The notes under the pieces were generated by a model. The model made no database searches, was not told where the DNA came from, and saw nothing but the letters and a program-made list of their open reading frames with translations. From Sphagnum compactum (Eukaryota; Bryophyta; Sphagnopsida; Sphagnales), in the NCBI GenBank assembly GCA_965153455.1, contig OZ234499.1, positions 15,992,271 to 16,056,270 of the forward strand: a DNA stretch of 64,000 nt, read 5' to 3'. Numbering within the stretch: position 1 is the stretch's first letter; every line of letters begins with the position of its first letter. Both the position numbers and the translations under genes were made by a program. Positions 61,556 to 64,000 of this stretch are shown here, one piece after another.

Positions 61556-63217
61556 GTGATGATGGTGAGCCACCAGGAGCATGGAGCATGGAGTGGGGTG
61601 CAGAGGCAAGGGCAGGGCATGGTGGAGTACATCAATTCCATGGCACAAGGGTTGGGGTGCATGCTTCAGAGTCATATGCCACTGCGACCGTCCTTCAGTC
61701 CTTCTCTGCCCTTTCCACCTTCTCTACCTTCCTTCCCTTTCCCTTCACATTCGATGTTGTCTCTCTCTTTGCCATCCCCTCAATTGGCCTTCTCTTCTCT
61801 CTCTAGTCAATGGCCCTGGCAGAATCCTTTGCCTGATGCACACAGTCACGGCTCTGCTAATGGATTAGGACAAGACGCAAAGCTAGGGTTTCCAGTAGTT
61901 GATTGGAGCTTGGATGGCTTCGAGAGCCCTTCGATATACCAATTAGGTCAGGAAGTTGGATATCAGTTTGGACAAGCAGGAGCTAGAGTTGGAGCTTGCC
62001 TGGGGGATCTTACAGGAACTGTGATGCAGCACTTTTCTGGGCATCAAACAGCACACACAGATGGAGATGTTTCACAGGAATCAATGCAGGCTTCTTCACT
62101 CTTGCCACCATTGTGTGCAGATATTGTAGGGTTTTCACCAGCAATGAAGGTGGAGGGTTTACAGCTGGAGTCACAGGCTCCTGCTAACAAGGGTGTGATA
62201 AGCCCTGTAAGCACAAAAGGGATGGGACAGGGAAGCGCTCAAGAGCGGGAGGAGACACCTGTGGATGCAGTGGCTTCACCTGGCCATGGATATGACATGC
62301 GTGGTATCTCCAATGAAGAGTCAGTGAACATTTTGACCAATTCACAAGGCCAACAATTGCAGAAGCAGAGAAGCATTTCAGTGAGCACAACGTTTGATAG
62401 CCGAAACCAAGATATTGAGACATCTGTGGTAGCACGAGGAGAAGTGTGGCGTGCAGAGGCTTCCCATGGGGGAGCATCATCCCCACTGTTTCTTGTGCAA
62501 GTGGGTCCGGTTCTTTTTGTGCGAGCATCCACTCTTTTGATACCAATCCATCTTTCCAAACGACACTGCTTGTGGTATGGCTTTGATCGGAAGGAGGGTC
62601 TGCACTCAATATGCCCGGCAGTGTGGTCAAAGCATCGTCAATGGCTTGTAATGTCAATGATCTGCCTCAACCCCATCACATGTTCTTTCATGGACTTGCA
62701 ATTTCCGAATGGGCAGCTCACATATGTTACTAGGGAGGGCTTGACAGGAAGTGCCTTCATGCCTGTCTTTGGTGGCCTCCTCCAAGCACAGGGACGTATA
62801 CCAGGGGAGACCAAGGTCAGCTATTCCTGCAAGACCAAGTGGGGTACGAGAATAAGCCCTGCAATCCAATTACCTGACAAGTCAGTTTCGATGGAGATAG
62901 TGCAGCCATTGGCATGGCAGCGGTCTGGCGTCATGGTACGCCCCTCTTTGGAGCTCTGTGTGACTCCTATGATGGGGGCTCGGACTTCAGGTTGGAGAGC
63001 AGAGGTAAATCACTACCCAATGGAGAAACTCAGCTGGGGAGGTGGCTGCACACACTATGTAGAAACACGAGCATTTGCTTCTTTATCTTTGGGTAGGTCA
63101 AAGCGAAATGGAGAACACATTGGCAGCTCGGGCTTGGTGGTGCAAGTAGAAACTCCGATTGATAACATCAGGCGCACATCAATCAGTTTACAACTAAATA
63201 GTGGTGTAGAATTCTGA
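61556..63217 (+). CDS. Conserved plant protein of unknown function, 553 aa
   Basis: One uninterrupted ORF. The first ATGs at 61556 and 61559 are followed by GTGAGC, a possible splice donor, so the true N-terminus is less certain than the rest. Residues about 45-95 are Ser/Pro/Leu-rich. The middle (100-290) is hydrophilic and variable, with Gln and Ser. The C-terminal half is the conserved-looking part: LHSICPAVWSKHRQWLVMSMICLNPITCSFMD split over two neighbouring segments, then GLTGSAFMPVFGGLLQAQGR, PGETKVSYSCKTKWGT, and an end SSGLVVQV...SISLQLNSGVEF. Alternating hydrophobic positions, many Gly and aromatic residues and a terminal Phe would fit a beta-barrel-like membrane domain, but this is inference. 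I recall similar plant proteins without a name. Confidence 0.75.
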   Translation: MMMVSHQEHGAWSGVQRQGQGMVEYINSMAQGLGCMLQSHMPLRPSFSPSLPFPPSLPSFPFPSHSMLSLSLPSPQLAFSSLSSQWPWQNPLPDAHSHGSANGLGQDAKLGFPVVDWSLDGFESPSIYQLGQEVGYQFGQAGARVGACLGDLTGTVMQHFSGHQTAHTDGDVSQESMQASSLLPPLCADIVGFSPAMKVEGLQLESQAPANKGVISPVSTKGMGQGSAQEREETPVDAVASPGHGYDMRGISNEESVNILTNSQGQQLQKQRSISVSTTFDSRNQDIETSVVARGEVWRAEASHGGASSPLFLVQVGPVLFVRASTLLIPIHLSKRHCLWYGFDRKEGLHSICPAVWSKHRQWLVMSMICLNPITCSFMDLQFPNGQLTYVTREGLTGSAFMPVFGGLLQAQGRIPGETKVSYSCKTKWGTRISPAIQLPDKSVSMEIVQPLAWQRSGVMVRPSLELCVTPMMGARTSGWRAEVNHYPMEKLSWGGGCTHYVETRAFASLSLGRSKRNGEHIGSSGLVVQVETPIDNIRRTSISLQLNSGVEF

Positions 63218-64000
63218 TCTTCCTCTGCAGACCAAAAACTTGTAATATACAGCATTTTGTTTTGGAGGGTCAATCGATGTGCAGCAGGAAATGGCCTAAA
63301 TTATTTGCAAACTGTGACAGACAAACCCCGCACCTTGTGGCAAGCTAAATTTGCAGGATAGAAAGCTGTCTTTTTGCCACTGTGGTGCAGTTCTTGACGG
63401 GAACATGGGGGGCAACTTTTGCATCTGTATTGTATGCTGAGTATAGATGTGAAAACAGGGGGAAAGAATCCATCTCTTAGCTACTACACAGTGCTCATTG
63501 TAGGAAACCCAAGAGGGGTGGTGACCACTGTAGAGGAAGCAAGTGATGCAGGAACAAAGAAGTGAGCAGGATTAGGACTTCACAATGCTGGTGAAAATCA
63601 GATGTTTACACACTGGATACAACAGCTACAGCAACTTTCTCTTTCATATGTTGATACTGTTCCATGGTGATCCATGGGTAGGTTTTTACTTCACTAAAAA
63701 AATATCCACCGGGTTCAAAATGGCAATGATGGGAACTAGGCACTGAGTGTGCTCCAATGTGTGAAAAATGTTGAGGATTTTGCTGTATATCAGACAATAA
63801 GCGAAGGACTTTTGTTCCAGGATGTGGTCTTTTGAGGACTATCTTTGATCCTACACATGACAGGTATAGTGTCCTGTGGACATCGTTGTTTCCAGGATGT
63901 GTTTCTGTGCCACCTTATTAAGGAGTTAGTTATTGTATCTGTGGGCAGGCCCTTGCTCATGTTAGTGGTTTTGTCTGCAATCAAAATACTACCTGGCAGG
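63218..64000. other. 3' flank of the 553-aa protein gene
   Basis: Probable 3' UTR for the first few hundred bases. Two short minus-strand ORFs (63606-63797 and 63790-63984) have no recognisable domain. Nothing else is supported before the window ends. Confidence 0.45.

Noticed and set aside
61556-61566. GTGAGC after ATGATG as a splice donor that removes the start of the 553-aa ORF
   Set aside because: No acceptor with a better upstream exon was found. The ORF is continuous, so the simple start was kept with reduced confidence.

Overview
This is nuclear DNA of a land plant. The evidence is the gene content (a plant-specific TIFY8-type regulator, a Golgi-type UDP-xylose synthase, a plant NEK kinase and a plant folate-biopterin-type transporter), multi-exon genes with short GT-AG introns, GA/CT-rich leaders, and long AT-rich intergenic DNA full of microsatellites and minisatellites. 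I cannot place the species. An R2-like retroelement relic and the compact introns make me lean, weakly, towards a non-flowering plant.

Layout. 1-2185 (+): a TIFY8-like gene whose 5' end lies at or beyond the left edge. 5752-6154 (+): a two-exon gene for a 69-residue one-pass membrane protein. 6.4-8.8 kb: stacked direct and tandem repeats. 9676-12418 (-): UDP-glucuronate decarboxylase (UXS) in seven exons; its first intron has AT-AC ends and textbook U12-type signals. 13.2-17.5 kb: AT-rich spacer with a fold-back repeat. 17543-24495 (-): a 15-exon NIMA-related kinase of 1030 residues with a minisatellite in intron 2. 25.6-27.1 kb: two further minisatellites upstream of the kinase.

27.1-41.9 kb is AT-rich DNA without a gene I can support. 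About 41.9-45.4 kb is a decayed non-LTR retrotransposon with relics of a zinc finger, reverse transcriptase and, it appears, a restriction-like endonuclease. A ~110-bp dispersed element occurs at 30.9, 39.5 and 45.6 kb, the last two copies facing each other around the retroelement. 46490-46747 (+): an 85-residue membrane protein behind a CpG-rich patch. About 48.5-49.0 kb (-): a possible further transcript with telo-box motifs. 50675-53904 (+): a four-exon folate-biopterin transporter-like gene with a long N-terminal extension. 57.1-58.0 kb: two minisatellites. 61556-63217 (+): an intronless ORF of a plant protein family I cannot name, preceded by a four-fold repeated leader.

The genes are independent eukaryotic units, not an operon, and share no obvious pathway. 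The points most worth following are the AT-AC intron in UXS, the retroelement relic, the three-copy dispersed element, and the repeated minimal upstream ORFs before the last gene. All exon joins were worked out by hand from reading frame and splice-site agreement.
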